Positions 26,039 to 34,177 of a stretch of 38,209 bases of DNA are shown here, piece by piece (the stretch's first letter is position 1; each line of letters opens with the position of its first letter). Origin of the DNA: Bacteroides sp. (GTDB lineage Bacteria; Bacteroidota; Bacteroidia; Bacteroidales; Muribaculaceae); assembly GCA_014801945.1 (NCBI GenBank), contig JAAVDF010000029.1:1-38209 (forward strand), given 5' to 3'. The translations under genes and the position numbers were made by a program. The notes under the pieces are model-generated. The model was not told the origin of the DNA, did no database searches, and worked only from the letters and a program-made list of their open reading frames with translations.

Positions 26039-27742
26039 ATGAAAACATTTGAAGAACTCGGCGTCAGCGAACCGCTGCGAAAGGCCGTGGAGGAACTTGG
26101 TTTTGAATCCCCTATGCCCGTGCAGGAACGCGTGATCCCACGTCTGCTCGGTGATGCTCACGATATCATCGCACTCGCACAGACCGGTACAGGCAAGACT
26201 GCAGCATTCGGTCTGCCGGTGCTCCAGCGTATCAATCCTGACCTTAACAAACCGCAGGCCCTTATTCTCGCGCCGACGCGCGAACTCTGTCTCCAGATCG
26301 GCAGTGACCTTGCGGATTTCTCAAAATACGTTCCCGACGTAAAGGTGCTCCCTGTGTATGGAGGTTCAAGTATCGAAAGTCAGATCCGCTCGCTCAAGAA
26401 GGGCGTGCAGATCATCGTGGCAACTCCGGGCCGACTCATCGACCTCATCAAGCGAGGAGTCGTGAAGCTTGACGACGTCCACACCGTGGTGCTCGACGAA
26501 GCCGACGAGATGCTCAACATGGGCTTCCTCGATTCGCTCGAAGAGATCCTCTCATACGTCCCCGCCGAACGCAAGATGCTCCTCTTCTCGGCAACCATGC
26601 CGGCCGACATCGCCAAGATAGCCAAACGATACATGAAGGACTATGAGGAAATAGTAGTCGGCACGCGTAACGAGGGCGCACAGAACGTCCGCCACATATA
26701 TTATATGGTAAATGCGCGCGACAAGTATCTCGCACTGAAACGTGTCGTCGATAATTCGCCTAATATCTACGCCATCATATTCTGCCGCACACGCCGCGAC
26801 ACTCAGGAGATCGCCGACAACCTTATCCGTGACGGCTACAACGCCGAAGCCCTTCACGGCGACCTCTCGCAGCAGCAGCGCGATATCGTGATGAAAAAAT
26901 TCCGTGACCGTGTCGTCACCCTCCTCGTTGCCACCGACGTGGCTGCCCGCGGTCTTGATGTCGATGACCTCACCCATGTGATCAACTTCGGTCTGCCGGA
27001 AGACACCGCCGTCTATACCCACCGTTCAGGACGTACGGGACGTGCCGGCAAGTCAGGTGTCTCCATCGCCATCATCCACTCGCGCGAGAAGGGCAAACTA
27101 CGTGAGATCGAGCGCATCATCGGCAAGACTTTCGAGCGCAAGGACGTGCCTACACCCGAACACATCATCGAAAAGCAGCTCTACAATCTCGCTGACCGTC
27201 TCGAACGTGTCAAGGTCAACGAGGAGGAGATCGCCCGTTATCTGCCCGGTATCTCCCGAAAACTCGAATGGCTTTCGGAGGAGGATCTGCTCAAACGCGT
27301 CATCTCACTCGAATTCAACCGTCTTCTCGACTACTACAAGGATGCGCCGAATATCGATTTCATCGATGCCAAACCTTCGAAAGCTGACCGCAAGGGACGC
27401 AAGGGTGAACACGAACGTCCGAAAAACGACAAGGAGAAGGATCGCCGCACCGCAGAGCGCGGAATGGAGCGCGTATATATCAACGTCGGTAAGCGCGACG
27501 GCTTCTTCGCCGGCAACCTCATCGATATGCTCAACAAACTTATTCCCGGCAAGCGTGTGGATGTGGGCCGTATAGATCTCCTGCCCGGCTATTCGCTCTT
27601 TGACGTGAAGAAGTCCGATGCCCGCAAGGTCGTAGGCGCACTAACCGGATCAGAATTCTACGGCAAGCGCATACACAGCGAGATCGCCGACGCAGACCGC
27701 GATTATTCGAAGATTGCCGAAAAACGCAAGAACAAGAAATAA
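26039..27742 (+). CDS. DEAD-box RNA helicase with DbpA-type RNA-binding domain
   Basis: An ATP-dependent RNA helicase, 567 residues, likely working on ribosome assembly or RNA unfolding. All motifs are visible: Q motif ESPMPVQERVIPRLLG, Walker A AQTGTGKT (47-54), PTRELCLQ, TPGRLIDL, DEAD (153-156), SATMP, then in domain 2 IIFCRTRRDTQ, ALHGDLSQQQRD, VATDVAARGLDV and HRSGRTGRAG. A basic linker rich in Lys/Arg/Glu (about 440-475) leads to the C-terminal DbpA fold (YINVGKRDGFFAGNLIDML, then IDLLPGYSLFDVKKSDARKV), which in DbpA binds a 23S rRNA hairpin and in CsdA/DeaD is more general. No promoter match was found in the 61-base gap before it. Confidence 0.95.
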   Translation: MKTFEELGVSEPLRKAVEELGFESPMPVQERVIPRLLGDAHDIIALAQTGTGKTAAFGLPVLQRINPDLNKPQALILAPTRELCLQIGSDLADFSKYVPDVKVLPVYGGSSIESQIRSLKKGVQIIVATPGRLIDLIKRGVVKLDDVHTVVLDEADEMLNMGFLDSLEEILSYVPAERKMLLFSATMPADIAKIAKRYMKDYEEIVVGTRNEGAQNVRHIYYMVNARDKYLALKRVVDNSPNIYAIIFCRTRRDTQEIADNLIRDGYNAEALHGDLSQQQRDIVMKKFRDRVVTLLVATDVAARGLDVDDLTHVINFGLPEDTAVYTHRSGRTGRAGKSGVSIAIIHSREKGKLREIERIIGKTFERKDVPTPEHIIEKQLYNLADRLERVKVNEEEIARYLPGISRKLEWLSEEDLLKRVISLEFNRLLDYYKDAPNIDFIDAKPSKADRKGRKGEHERPKNDKEKDRRTAERGMERVYINVGKRDGFFAGNLIDMLNKLIPGKRVDVGRIDLLPGYSLFDVKKSDARKVVGALTGSEFYGKRIHSEIADADRDYSKIAEKRKNKK

Positions 27743-27851
27743 ACCATGACGATAAATCCGAGTCTTACATGTATGGACACAGGCTATATAGTCCCGTTTG
27801 CTCCTTACATTAAGGACGGATATATCGCCATAAGCATTAACACCACAGACA

Positions 27852-28481
27852 ATGAAAAAGCAACTACTGTCATTAACCCTTATGCTCGGTGCGCTCAGCG
27901 CATTCGGCCAGACCACGGCCGCCGACCTCTTTACGTCGGCACCGCAGAGCGTCTTTCCACTTCTTGACCACAACACCCGTCTTGATATGGTGGACTACTA
28001 CCGCAACGGGATGAGTAATCCGTCGCAAAATCAGCTTGACGGTCGTTCCTCCATCACTGAGATGACCCCGGAATCACTCACCGTCAAGATGACGGATTCA
28101 TCGGCGATGCAGATCGTGGATCTCAAAGGGAGTAATGGCGACGTAGTGGCTGTCATCAGCACTGTGGCAACTCCCGGCCTCGACTCGACTATAAAGTTTT
28201 TCGATACGAACTGGAATCCCCTCCCCACGGAGCAATATTTCACCAAACCAGATCTCAAGGGCTGGCTTACGGACAGCGGAAAGCAGCACGAGATGGACAT
28301 CGACATGCAAGTTCCCTTCATGCTGGCATCCTATAGGATAGATCCCGCCACATCCACGCTCACCCTTACCAACAATCTCTCTCGTTTCCTCGATAAGGAG
28401 ATCTACGATGATCTGTCGGAATATTTCATCCCGACCCTCACCTACTCTTGGACAGGCAAAGGATTCAAGGCTGTGAAGTAA
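27852..28481 (+). CDS. DUF3256 family exported protein
   Basis: A 209-residue protein with a signal peptide (MKKQLLSLTLMLGALSAFGQ) and a mature part typical of DUF3256, a Bacteroidota family without assigned function. Conserved-looking blocks are LFTSAPQSVFPLLDHNTRLD, DMVDYYRNGM, VDLKGSNGDVVAVISTVATP and the C-terminal LTNNLSRFLDKEIYDDLSEY. These sit at the position where family members usually begin, about 25 residues after the start. It is 109 bases after the helicase gene without a clear promoter, and a terminator-like hairpin lies 56 bases after its stop. Likely periplasmic or surface-exposed; no motif suggests an enzyme. Confidence 0.78.
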   Translation: MKKQLLSLTLMLGALSAFGQTTAADLFTSAPQSVFPLLDHNTRLDMVDYYRNGMSNPSQNQLDGRSSITEMTPESLTVKMTDSSAMQIVDLKGSNGDVVAVISTVATPGLDSTIKFFDTNWNPLPTEQYFTKPDLKGWLTDSGKQHEMDIDMQVPFMLASYRIDPATSTLTLTNNLSRFLDKEIYDDLSEYFIPTLTYSWTGKGFKAVK

Positions 28482-28537
28482 CGGATTCCACTTCCCCCCG
28501 GAAATTCAATACACAAAAGCAACTGTATCAAAATTCA

Positions 28538-28583
28538 ATCGGTTGTAGGGCTTGCGTTCGTGCAGACTCTACAACCGATTTAA
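28538..28583 (+). terminator. Terminator-like hairpin after the DUF3256 gene
   Basis: ATCGGTTGTAG (28538-28548) pairs exactly with CTACAACCGAT (28569-28579) over a 20-base loop and is followed by TTTAATAATT. The U-tract is short, so termination may be partial. The rest of the 189-base gap up to the minus-strand kinase holds only a small GACAG/CTGTC repeat. Confidence 0.6.
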
Positions 28584-28670
28584 TAATTCTGACTGAGCTA
28601 CTTTTCAGGCTCTCATCTGCCGACAGGGGACTGCTGTCAGCCATATAAAAATCTGTCCGATTCCAAGGAT

Positions 28671-29342
28671 TTAGTCGATGAATCCGCGCAGGCGCAGATA
28701 AGTCTTCACCAGTTCGACATTCGCTTCCATCGGTAGCAGCGATGAATCGAGTGTCAGATCATAACTTTTGGCATCGCCCCAAGTCTTGTCGGTAAAGAAA
28801 TTGTAATAGTCAGCCCTCCATTTGTTGGTCTTTTTGGCCATAGCCTCAGCCTTGACGGCATCAATGGCATCATTGCGTCCGGTGATGCGTTTCACACACT
28901 CTTCCATGGGAGCATGGACGAAGATATTGAAACAGCGCGGATGATTGCGCAGTATGTAATCCGCACTTCGACCAACGACCACAAACGACTTTTCCTGCGC
29001 GGTGTGCTGGAGGAAATCGCTTATACTTTTGTAAAGACCGTCGTCCGTTATGGATGATGCGCCGGTGTAGTAACACATAGGTGTTACACCCATCGAGAAG
29101 CTGAAGAGGCCCTGAAGAAATGTAGGGAAACGCTCGTCCTTTTTCTCAAAGAAATCCGGATTCACTCCGGCATGTTTGGCCGACTCGACGAGGAGTTCCT
29201 TGTCATAGTAGGCAATTCCGAGCGACTCGGCCAGAGCCTTTGCAAGCACACGGCCGCCGCTGCCGAACTGGCGTCCGACGGTGATCACGAAGGGGGGACG
29301 TTCACCGTGAACGGTGGAAGTCGGGTTATCGTCGTTTTTCAT
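28671..29342 (-). CDS. Cytidylate kinase-like family protein
   Basis: A 223-residue P-loop kinase of the cytidylate-kinase-like family (AAK6/Cytidylate_kin2), related to but distinct from Cmk. The nucleotide-binding loop GRQFGSGGRVLAKALAE is at about 23-39, with the phosphate-binding glycines kept; SFVVVGRSADYIL is the strand-helix that carries the GR motif, and AEAMAKKTNKWRADYYNFFT is the lid region with basic residues. DLTLDSSLLPMEANVELVKTYL closes the fold as in the family. True substrate is unknown; housekeeping CMP kinase in Bacteroidota is usually a separate gene. It stands alone on the minus strand; a weak promoter (TTGG, 20 bases, TACATTTA on the minus strand, 29459-29428) may drive it. 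Confidence 0.85.
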   Translation of the reverse strand: MKNDDNPTSTVHGERPPFVITVGRQFGSGGRVLAKALAESLGIAYYDKELLVESAKHAGVNPDFFEKKDERFPTFLQGLFSFSMGVTPMCYYTGASSITDDGLYKSISDFLQHTAQEKSFVVVGRSADYILRNHPRCFNIFVHAPMEECVKRITGRNDAIDAVKAEAMAKKTNKWRADYYNFFTDKTWGDAKSYDLTLDSSLLPMEANVELVKTYLRLRGFID

Positions 29343-29564
29343 TGGTGACTATAGTTCAATGTATTACTCTTATGATAGGAATATAATTTGGAGGAAAGAT
29401 GAACGCCGGGATCACACTTTCACGGTGTAAATGTAGTGAAAATTTTAATTCTTCGCCAATTTCGGACGTTAAACTTTTATCATTTCCGGGAATTGCTCCA
29501 TGACACCGACAAGTTTCATAAGTAAAATTTTGAAAGTTTAACCCTTAGTCTAATGGATTTTTGT

Positions 29565-29572
29565 TAACTTTG
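29565..29572 (+). promoter_or_regulatory. -7 element of the maeB promoter
   Basis: TAACTTTG is a full TAnnTTTG match. No correctly spaced TTTG is present upstream; a TTTA at 29537-29540 is the closest. It implies transcription starting near 29580 and a leader of about 167 bases before maeB. Confidence 0.6.
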
Positions 29573-29579
29573 CGCTTGA

Positions 29580-29746
29580 TAATTACGCATATTATAATCT
29601 GTAATCTATCTTACAGACATCGCATCAGAGATGCACGTCAGTGACATAAATAGGAAAATTATGAAATTTTGTTGAGGCTTACCCTACCCTGTTTCTACGG
29701 TAACGATGGCCTCGCAATCGAAATAACAAATACGCTCCAAACAGAT
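29580..29746 (+). promoter_or_regulatory. Long structured 5' leader of maeB
   Basis: The leader contains two neat hairpins, CTGTAA/TTACAG (29599-29616) and GCATC/GATGC (29622-29634), and two tiny open frames starting with ATG: MKFC at 29660 and MASQSK at 29706. Such a leader is long for this organism, where leaders of 15-40 bases are seen elsewhere in the window. It matches no riboswitch class I know. Function is unproven. Confidence 0.4.
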
Positions 29747-32026
29747 ATGGCAAAAGTAACAAAAGAAATGGCGCTGGACTACCACCGTTATCCGCGTCCC
29801 GGAAAAATTGAAGTAATTCCCACCAAGCCCTACGCAACTCAGGCTGATCTCGCTCTGGCCTATTCGCCCGGCGTAGCCTATCCCTGTCTTGAAATCAAGG
29901 ACAATCCTGACGATGTATATAAATACACCGACAAGGGAAATCTTGTGGCCGTGATCTCCAACGGCACAGCCGTGCTTGGCCTCGGTAACATCGGAGCTCT
30001 TGCCGGCAAGCCTGTAATGGAGGGTAAGGGTCTCCTGTTCAAGATATTCGCCGGTCTCGACTGTTTCGATATCGAAGTAGATGAGACTGACCCCGACAAG
30101 TTCATCGAGATTGTCAAGGCCCTCGGCCCGACATTCGGCGGCATCAACCTTGAGGACATCAAGGCACCCGAATGCTTCAAGATCGAGGAACGCCTGAAAG
30201 CTGAAATGAATATCCCCGTGATGCACGACGACCAGCACGGAACCGCCATCATCTCAGCCGCAGCCCTCCTCAACGCCATCGAGATCCAAGGAAAAAAGAT
30301 CGAGGATGTGCGTCTCGTGGTCAATGGTGCGGGTGCTGCAGCCGTGTCATGTACCAAACTCTACTGCGCCCTCGGCGTGAAGAAGGAAAACGTGGTGATG
30401 TGTGACAGTAAGGGTGTCATCTCCACCAGCCGTACCGACCTCAACCCGCAGAAAGCACAGTTTGCCACCTCACGCCCCATCACCACTCTCGCCGAGGCCA
30501 TGAAGGATGCCGACGTGTTCCTCGGTCTCTCGGTCAAGGATGTGGTTACTCCTGAGATGGTCAAGAGCATGGCACCGAAACCCATCGTGTTTGCCCTCGC
30601 CAACCCTGATCCCGAAATCGCTTATGAGAAAGCCATCGCTGCCCGTCCCGACATCATCATGGGCACAGGCCGCTCGGACTATCCCAACCAGATCAACAAT
30701 GTGCTCGGCTTCCCCTACATCTTCCGTGGCGCGCTTGACTGCGGAGCATCGGAGATCAACGAGACAATGAAGATATATGCTGTCCACGCTATCGCCGACC
30801 TCGCCAAGAAGCCTGTTCCCCCGGTAGTAAGTGCAGCCTACAACCGTTCGGATATCAAATTCGGACGTGAATACATCATCCCCACTCCCTTCGATCCCCG
30901 CCTTCTCACGTCGGTATCACCCGCTGTGGCCCGTGGCGCGATGGACAGCGGTGTCGCACGCCGCCCAATCACTGACTGGGACGCATACGATGAGAAGCTC
31001 CGTCAGCTCAAGGGCAACGACCGCAAGTTTACACGCCGCATCAACGAGGCTGCCCGCACGAACCCGAAGCGCGTTGTGTTCGGCGAAGCCAACACCGACA
31101 ACATGCTCCGTGCCGCCGCCATCGCTGCTGCCGACGGACTCTGCATCCCCATCCTGCTCGGCAACGAGGAGATGATCGAGAAGCGTGCCCAGCGTCTCGG
31201 ACTCAACATCGAGGGTATCGAGATCGTCAATCTCCGCCACGACCGCGAGGCTCCGCGCCGCGAACGCTATGCAGCCATGCTTTCGACCAAGCGTCAGCGT
31301 CAGGGCGAGAACTTCGAAAGCGCGCTCGACAAGATGTTTGACCGAAACTACTTCGGCATGATGATGGTGGAGACCGGCGACGCAGACGCTTTCATTGCCG
31401 GCACACGCGCAGCCAACAACGACGTGGCCAACATTGCCCGCGAAGTTATCGGCACACGCGACGGATTCAAGAATTTCGCCTCAATGCACGTGCTCGAAAC
31501 CACCAAGGGCACCTTCTTCCTCGCTGACACGATGGTCAACGACACCGTGGATGAGGAAACCCTCATGGACATCACACGTCTTGCTCACGACGGAGTGAAA
31601 TTCTTCGCCCACGATCCTGTCATGGCTCTCGTCTCCTACTCCAACTTCGGTTCAAGCTCCGAGAAAGAGCCTACGATGGTCCACAACGTTGTCAGCCGTC
31701 TGCACAAAGATCACCCCGAAATGATTGTCGATGGCGAGATGCAGGTCAACTATGCCCTCAACAAGCCCGTCCGCGACAAAGTCTATCCTTTCACCCGTCT
31801 CTACGGCAAGGAAGTCAACACCCTCGTGTTCCCCAACCTCAGCGCAGCCAATGCGGCTTACCGCATCATGCTTGAGATGGGTGTCGGCGAGTCGATCGGT
31901 CCGGTACAGATGGGACTCAAGAAACCTGTCCACTTCATCAATGTCGATGCCGATGTCCGCGACATCATCAACCTCATCGGTGTAGCCGGCCTCGACGCCG
32001 CAACGATGGAGGCTATGAATAAATAA
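29747..32026 (+). CDS. maeB: NADP-dependent malic enzyme, MaeB type with phosphotransacetylase-like domain
   Basis: MaeB decarboxylates malate to pyruvate while reducing NADP. The 759-residue protein has the two-part MaeB layout: malic enzyme domain (about 1-415) and a C-terminal phosphotransacetylase-like domain (about 425-759) that in other species senses acetyl-CoA and controls oligomerisation. Motifs: [12 protein letters not shown] near the start, [44 protein letters not shown] and HDDQHGTA (160-167) for metal and substrate, and the dinucleotide loop [11 protein letters not shown]. In the C-terminal part, [14 protein letters not shown] and [20 protein letters not shown] are PTA-like. I chose ATG 29747, which gives the family N-terminus [13 protein letters not shown]; the frame opens 26 codons earlier at a TTG. 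A strong terminator follows. Confidence 0.95.
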   Translation: MAKVTKEMALDYHRYPRPGKIEVIPTKPYATQADLALAYSPGVAYPCLEIKDNPDDVYKYTDKGNLVAVISNGTAVLGLGNIGALAGKPVMEGKGLLFKIFAGLDCFDIEVDETDPDKFIEIVKALGPTFGGINLEDIKAPECFKIEERLKAEMNIPVMHDDQHGTAIISAAALLNAIEIQGKKIEDVRLVVNGAGAAAVSCTKLYCALGVKKENVVMCDSKGVISTSRTDLNPQKAQFATSRPITTLAEAMKDADVFLGLSVKDVVTPEMVKSMAPKPIVFALANPDPEIAYEKAIAARPDIIMGTGRSDYPNQINNVLGFPYIFRGALDCGASEINETMKIYAVHAIADLAKKPVPPVVSAAYNRSDIKFGREYIIPTPFDPRLLTSVSPAVARGAMDSGVARRPITDWDAYDEKLRQLKGNDRKFTRRINEAARTNPKRVVFGEANTDNMLRAAAIAAADGLCIPILLGNEEMIEKRAQRLGLNIEGIEIVNLRHDREAPRRERYAAMLSTKRQRQGENFESALDKMFDRNYFGMMMVETGDADAFIAGTRAANNDVANIAREVIGTRDGFKNFASMHVLETTKGTFFLADTMVNDTVDEETLMDITRLAHDGVKFFAHDPVMALVSYSNFGSSSEKEPTMVHNVVSRLHKDHPEMIVDGEMQVNYALNKPVRDKVYPFTRLYGKEVNTLVFPNLSAANAAYRIMLEMGVGESIGPVQMGLKKPVHFINVDADVRDIINLIGVAGLDAATMEAMNK

Positions 32027-32061
32027 AAAATAATCCTGACAGACAGCAGGACATCCTACAG

Positions 32062-32126
32062 CCTTGCCCGGTGAAGCGGAGCGGGAATAATCCCCCGATC
32101 TACATCACCGGGCAAGGTATTTTTTA
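32062..32126 (+). terminator. Intrinsic terminator of maeB
   Basis: CCTTGCCCGGTGA (32062-32074) pairs perfectly with TCACCGGGCAAGG (32105-32117) across a 30-base loop and is followed by TATTTTTT. This ends the maeB transcript about 90 bases after its stop codon. Confidence 0.9.
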
Positions 32127-32229
32127 CACCCCCCTCACAAAAAAATCCTCCGATCCACCCCGATAGTTCCAAATTTTTCATAAGTTTGTAGATGCTTTAT
32201 AAAAGCAGTAATCGACCTTGATCCAAGAA

Positions 32230-32358
32230 CTATTTATCCGTCTCCGTAACATTACCGATAGGAAAAGGATAGGTAAGACGTCCAGTACCACGCATACGGT
32301 TCTCCCAAGCCTGTTTAGCGAGGGCTCTTTGACACAATTCAATTGAATTAAGAAACTC
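32230..32358 (-). pseudogene. Orphan coding fragment on the minus strand
   Basis: A 42-codon open frame on the minus strand, ending at TAG 32232-32230, reads like the C-terminal end of a real protein: ELCQRALAKQAWENRMRGTG followed by RLTYPFPIGNVTETDK. It has no convincing start codon (an in-frame ATG is only in the middle) and is cut upstream by a TAA at 32361-32359. The mixed codon use and lack of low complexity suggest a gene remnant rather than chance. I do not recognise the family. It is the only gene-like content in the 329 bases between the maeB terminator and the DUF1573 gene; a small palindrome TGCTTT-ATA-AAAGCA lies at 32193-32207. Confidence 0.45.
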
Positions 32359-32395
32359 TTAACATCATATTGAACTGTATATCCTCTTTTTTAGT

Positions 32396-32403
32396 TAATT
32401 TTG
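32396..32403 (+). promoter_or_regulatory. Probable promoter of the first DUF1573 gene
   Basis: TAATTTTG matches TAnnTTTG; ATTG at 32369-32372 is an approximate -33 element with a 23-base spacer. The leader to ATG 32456 would be about 45 bases. Confidence 0.5.
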
Positions 32404-32455
32404 TATCATCACTTTGTTAACAATTCTCTTTTGTTTCTTCAACACTTCGATTAAT

Positions 32456-32836
32456 ATGAAAAAGATATTTACGATCCTGCTCATGGCCATCGTTGGCCTG
32501 ACAGTAGCTGCGAAAGGTAAGCCGCAGATCACATTTGATTCGACCTCACATGATTTCGGAACCATAAAGGAGAACGGCGGAAAGGTGACAGCCGTCTATA
32601 GTTTCACCAACACCGGTGACGAACCTCTGACAATCATCACCGTGACCAACGGTGGCTGTGGCTGTACCAAACCTGATTTTCCAAAAGCTCCTATAGCTCC
32701 GGGAGCGAAAGGCGACATAAAAGTCACATTTCAGCCCAAAGGACGCAAAGGTGAGTTCAATCGTTCTGTAAAAGTAAAGACCAATGCCGGTTCGGGTCGC
32801 AAAACCCTGACATTCAACGGTGTCATCATTCCCTAA
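32456..32836 (+). CDS. DUF1573 single-domain exported protein
   Basis: A 126-residue protein with a signal peptide (MKKIFTILLMAIVGLTVAA) and one DUF1573 domain, an immunoglobulin-like fold related to ASH/MSP domains. The hallmark pattern is complete: FDSTSHDFGTIKENGG, then VYSFTNTGDEPLTI, the cysteine pair GGCGCTKPDFPKAPIAPG, and DIKVTFQPKGRKGEF. These proteins are abundant in Bacteroidota and are secreted or periplasmic; function is unknown. I start at ATG 32456; the frame opens 14 codons earlier but that stretch spoils the signal peptide. A larger DUF1573 protein is encoded 98 bases downstream, so the two are probably a duplicated family pair. Confidence 0.88.
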   Translation: MKKIFTILLMAIVGLTVAAKGKPQITFDSTSHDFGTIKENGGKVTAVYSFTNTGDEPLTIITVTNGGCGCTKPDFPKAPIAPGAKGDIKVTFQPKGRKGEFNRSVKVKTNAGSGRKTLTFNGVIIP

Positions 32837-32863
32837 TCGATTAGGTGTGATAGACCGGGGGGG
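32832..32863. repeat. 14-bp palindrome over a stop codon, plus a seven-G tract
   Basis: CCTAATCGATTAGG (32832-32845) is a perfect palindrome and includes the stop codon of the first DUF1573 gene; a run of seven G follows at 32857-32863. Both lie in the 98-base gap between the two DUF1573 genes. Confidence 0.75.
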
Positions 32864-32934
32864 ATATGTCAAAATCAAGACACATAACTGCCACCACGTC
32901 CTACCGCTACACCTCTCATTTTTGAAACGACAGA

Positions 32935-34017
32935 ATGCGATTTTCATCCATATTTTCAGTCATAGCTCTCGGTCTCACAGCCTTCAGTGCGTCGGCAGAG
33001 GGCAGAGCCGTGTGGCTCGAACAGAAACACGATTTCGGTGCTTTCGATGAAAGTATCGGAAAGGTGTTTTGTGATTTCCGTCTCGTCAACACCGGCGATG
33101 AGCCGATAGTCATACTCAATGCCCGTGCCAACTGCGGATGCACACGGCCGGAATATTCACGCGAACCGATTGCTCCCGGCGATACAGCCACAGTGCGCGT
33201 CGGCTTCGATCCGACAGGACGACCCGGCCGATTCATGAAGTATGTCAACGTAGATCTGGACGGCAAACCCACCCGCACATCGCTCACTATTCAGGGAACA
33301 GTGATCGGCACGTCCAACACCTTGAAATCGCGTTTCCCCGTGACACTCGGTCCGATGAAACTCCGCTCGAAAATCATCCCTTACGGTGAGGTTCTGAAAG
33401 GTCATACCGGCGCACAATTCCTCGAAGGTTACAACGCATCGTCCGACACCCTCCGCCCCGTAGTAGCCGATCTCCCACCCTACATAAAAGTCCTTGTCGA
33501 GCCGGCCGTAGTGCCTCCCGGCGACGGATTTGTAATCTCAACCGTCCTCAATGCAAGCGAGATTGACAGTTGGGGAGTCGTTACAGATTCAATGACCGTG
33601 TCACCCTCCGCTTCCTATCCCGAAAAGATCACGGTCGAAACCGTAGCAATAATCGGAGAAGATTTTTCCGGTCTAACTCAAAAGCAGCGTGAAAATGCAC
33701 CGAGAATCGACACGGATGTGACAGCCATAGATCTCGAACGCATCAGCCCATCGGCCGCTCCGGTCAAACGAAACCTCACTATCACCAACAAGGGCAAGAA
33801 TCCTCTGGTGATCCGGCGTATAAGCTGTCCCGACAAGGCGGTGGATGTAAAGCTGAAAACCACCGAGATAAAACCGGGCAAAAGCACTAAAGCCGAAGTA
33901 ACGGTTGACCCATCGAAAGTCGAAGGAGGAAAACTACTGAATGCCCGTATCAATATCGTTGCCAATGATCCCGATCATCCATCAACTATGGTGAGAGTCG
34001 TAGCAGAAGTCAAGTAA
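32935..34017 (+). CDS. DUF1573 multi-domain exported protein
   Basis: A 360-residue exported protein with signal peptide MRFSSIFSVIALGLTAFSASA. The first domain (about 25-125) is a clear DUF1573 unit: LEQKHDFGAFDESIG, VNTGDEPIVILNARANCGCT with the Cys-Gly-Cys pair, and VRVGFDPTGRPGRFMKYV. A second region (about 130-245) lacks the cysteines and looks like a diverged beta domain. The last part (about 270-360) repeats the pattern KRNLTITNKGKNPLVIRRIS and AEVTVDPSKVEGG, an additional ASH/DUF1573-like domain with one Cys. It shares its first domain's motifs with the smaller protein just upstream. Location is presumably periplasm or surface; no enzymatic motif is visible. Confidence 0.86.
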   Translation: MRFSSIFSVIALGLTAFSASAEGRAVWLEQKHDFGAFDESIGKVFCDFRLVNTGDEPIVILNARANCGCTRPEYSREPIAPGDTATVRVGFDPTGRPGRFMKYVNVDLDGKPTRTSLTIQGTVIGTSNTLKSRFPVTLGPMKLRSKIIPYGEVLKGHTGAQFLEGYNASSDTLRPVVADLPPYIKVLVEPAVVPPGDGFVISTVLNASEIDSWGVVTDSMTVSPSASYPEKITVETVAIIGEDFSGLTQKQRENAPRIDTDVTAIDLERISPSAAPVKRNLTITNKGKNPLVIRRISCPDKAVDVKLKTTEIKPGKSTKAEVTVDPSKVEGGKLLNARINIVANDPDHPSTMVRVVAEVK

Positions 34018-34121
34018 GCCTTCTCCCCTTCCCGACATGACATGAAATGATACGAATTCATCCAAATGAAATAACTGAATATAATTCTATCGCATAACGA
34101 ATACAGTTCCCGACAACTGAC

Positions 34122-34163
34122 AATTATGAATTATGCAGCAAGAATTATGCATTATGAATTAAC
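34122..34163. repeat. Heptanucleotide tandem array upstream of meaB
   Basis: Six consecutive 7-base units in register: AATTATG, AATTATG, CAGCAAG, AATTATG, CATTATG, AATTAAC. Four are identical or one base off; the third is diverged. The array ends 14 bases before the meaB ATG, in its probable promoter or leader. No TAnnTTTG element is evident in this 160-base gap. Confidence 0.7.
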
Positions 34164-34177
34164 AAAGTCTTAACCCC

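Noticed and set aside
27746-27967. 73-codon frame between the helicase and DUF3256 genes
   Set aside because: It overlaps the signal peptide of the DUF3256 gene in another frame and lacks any family feature.
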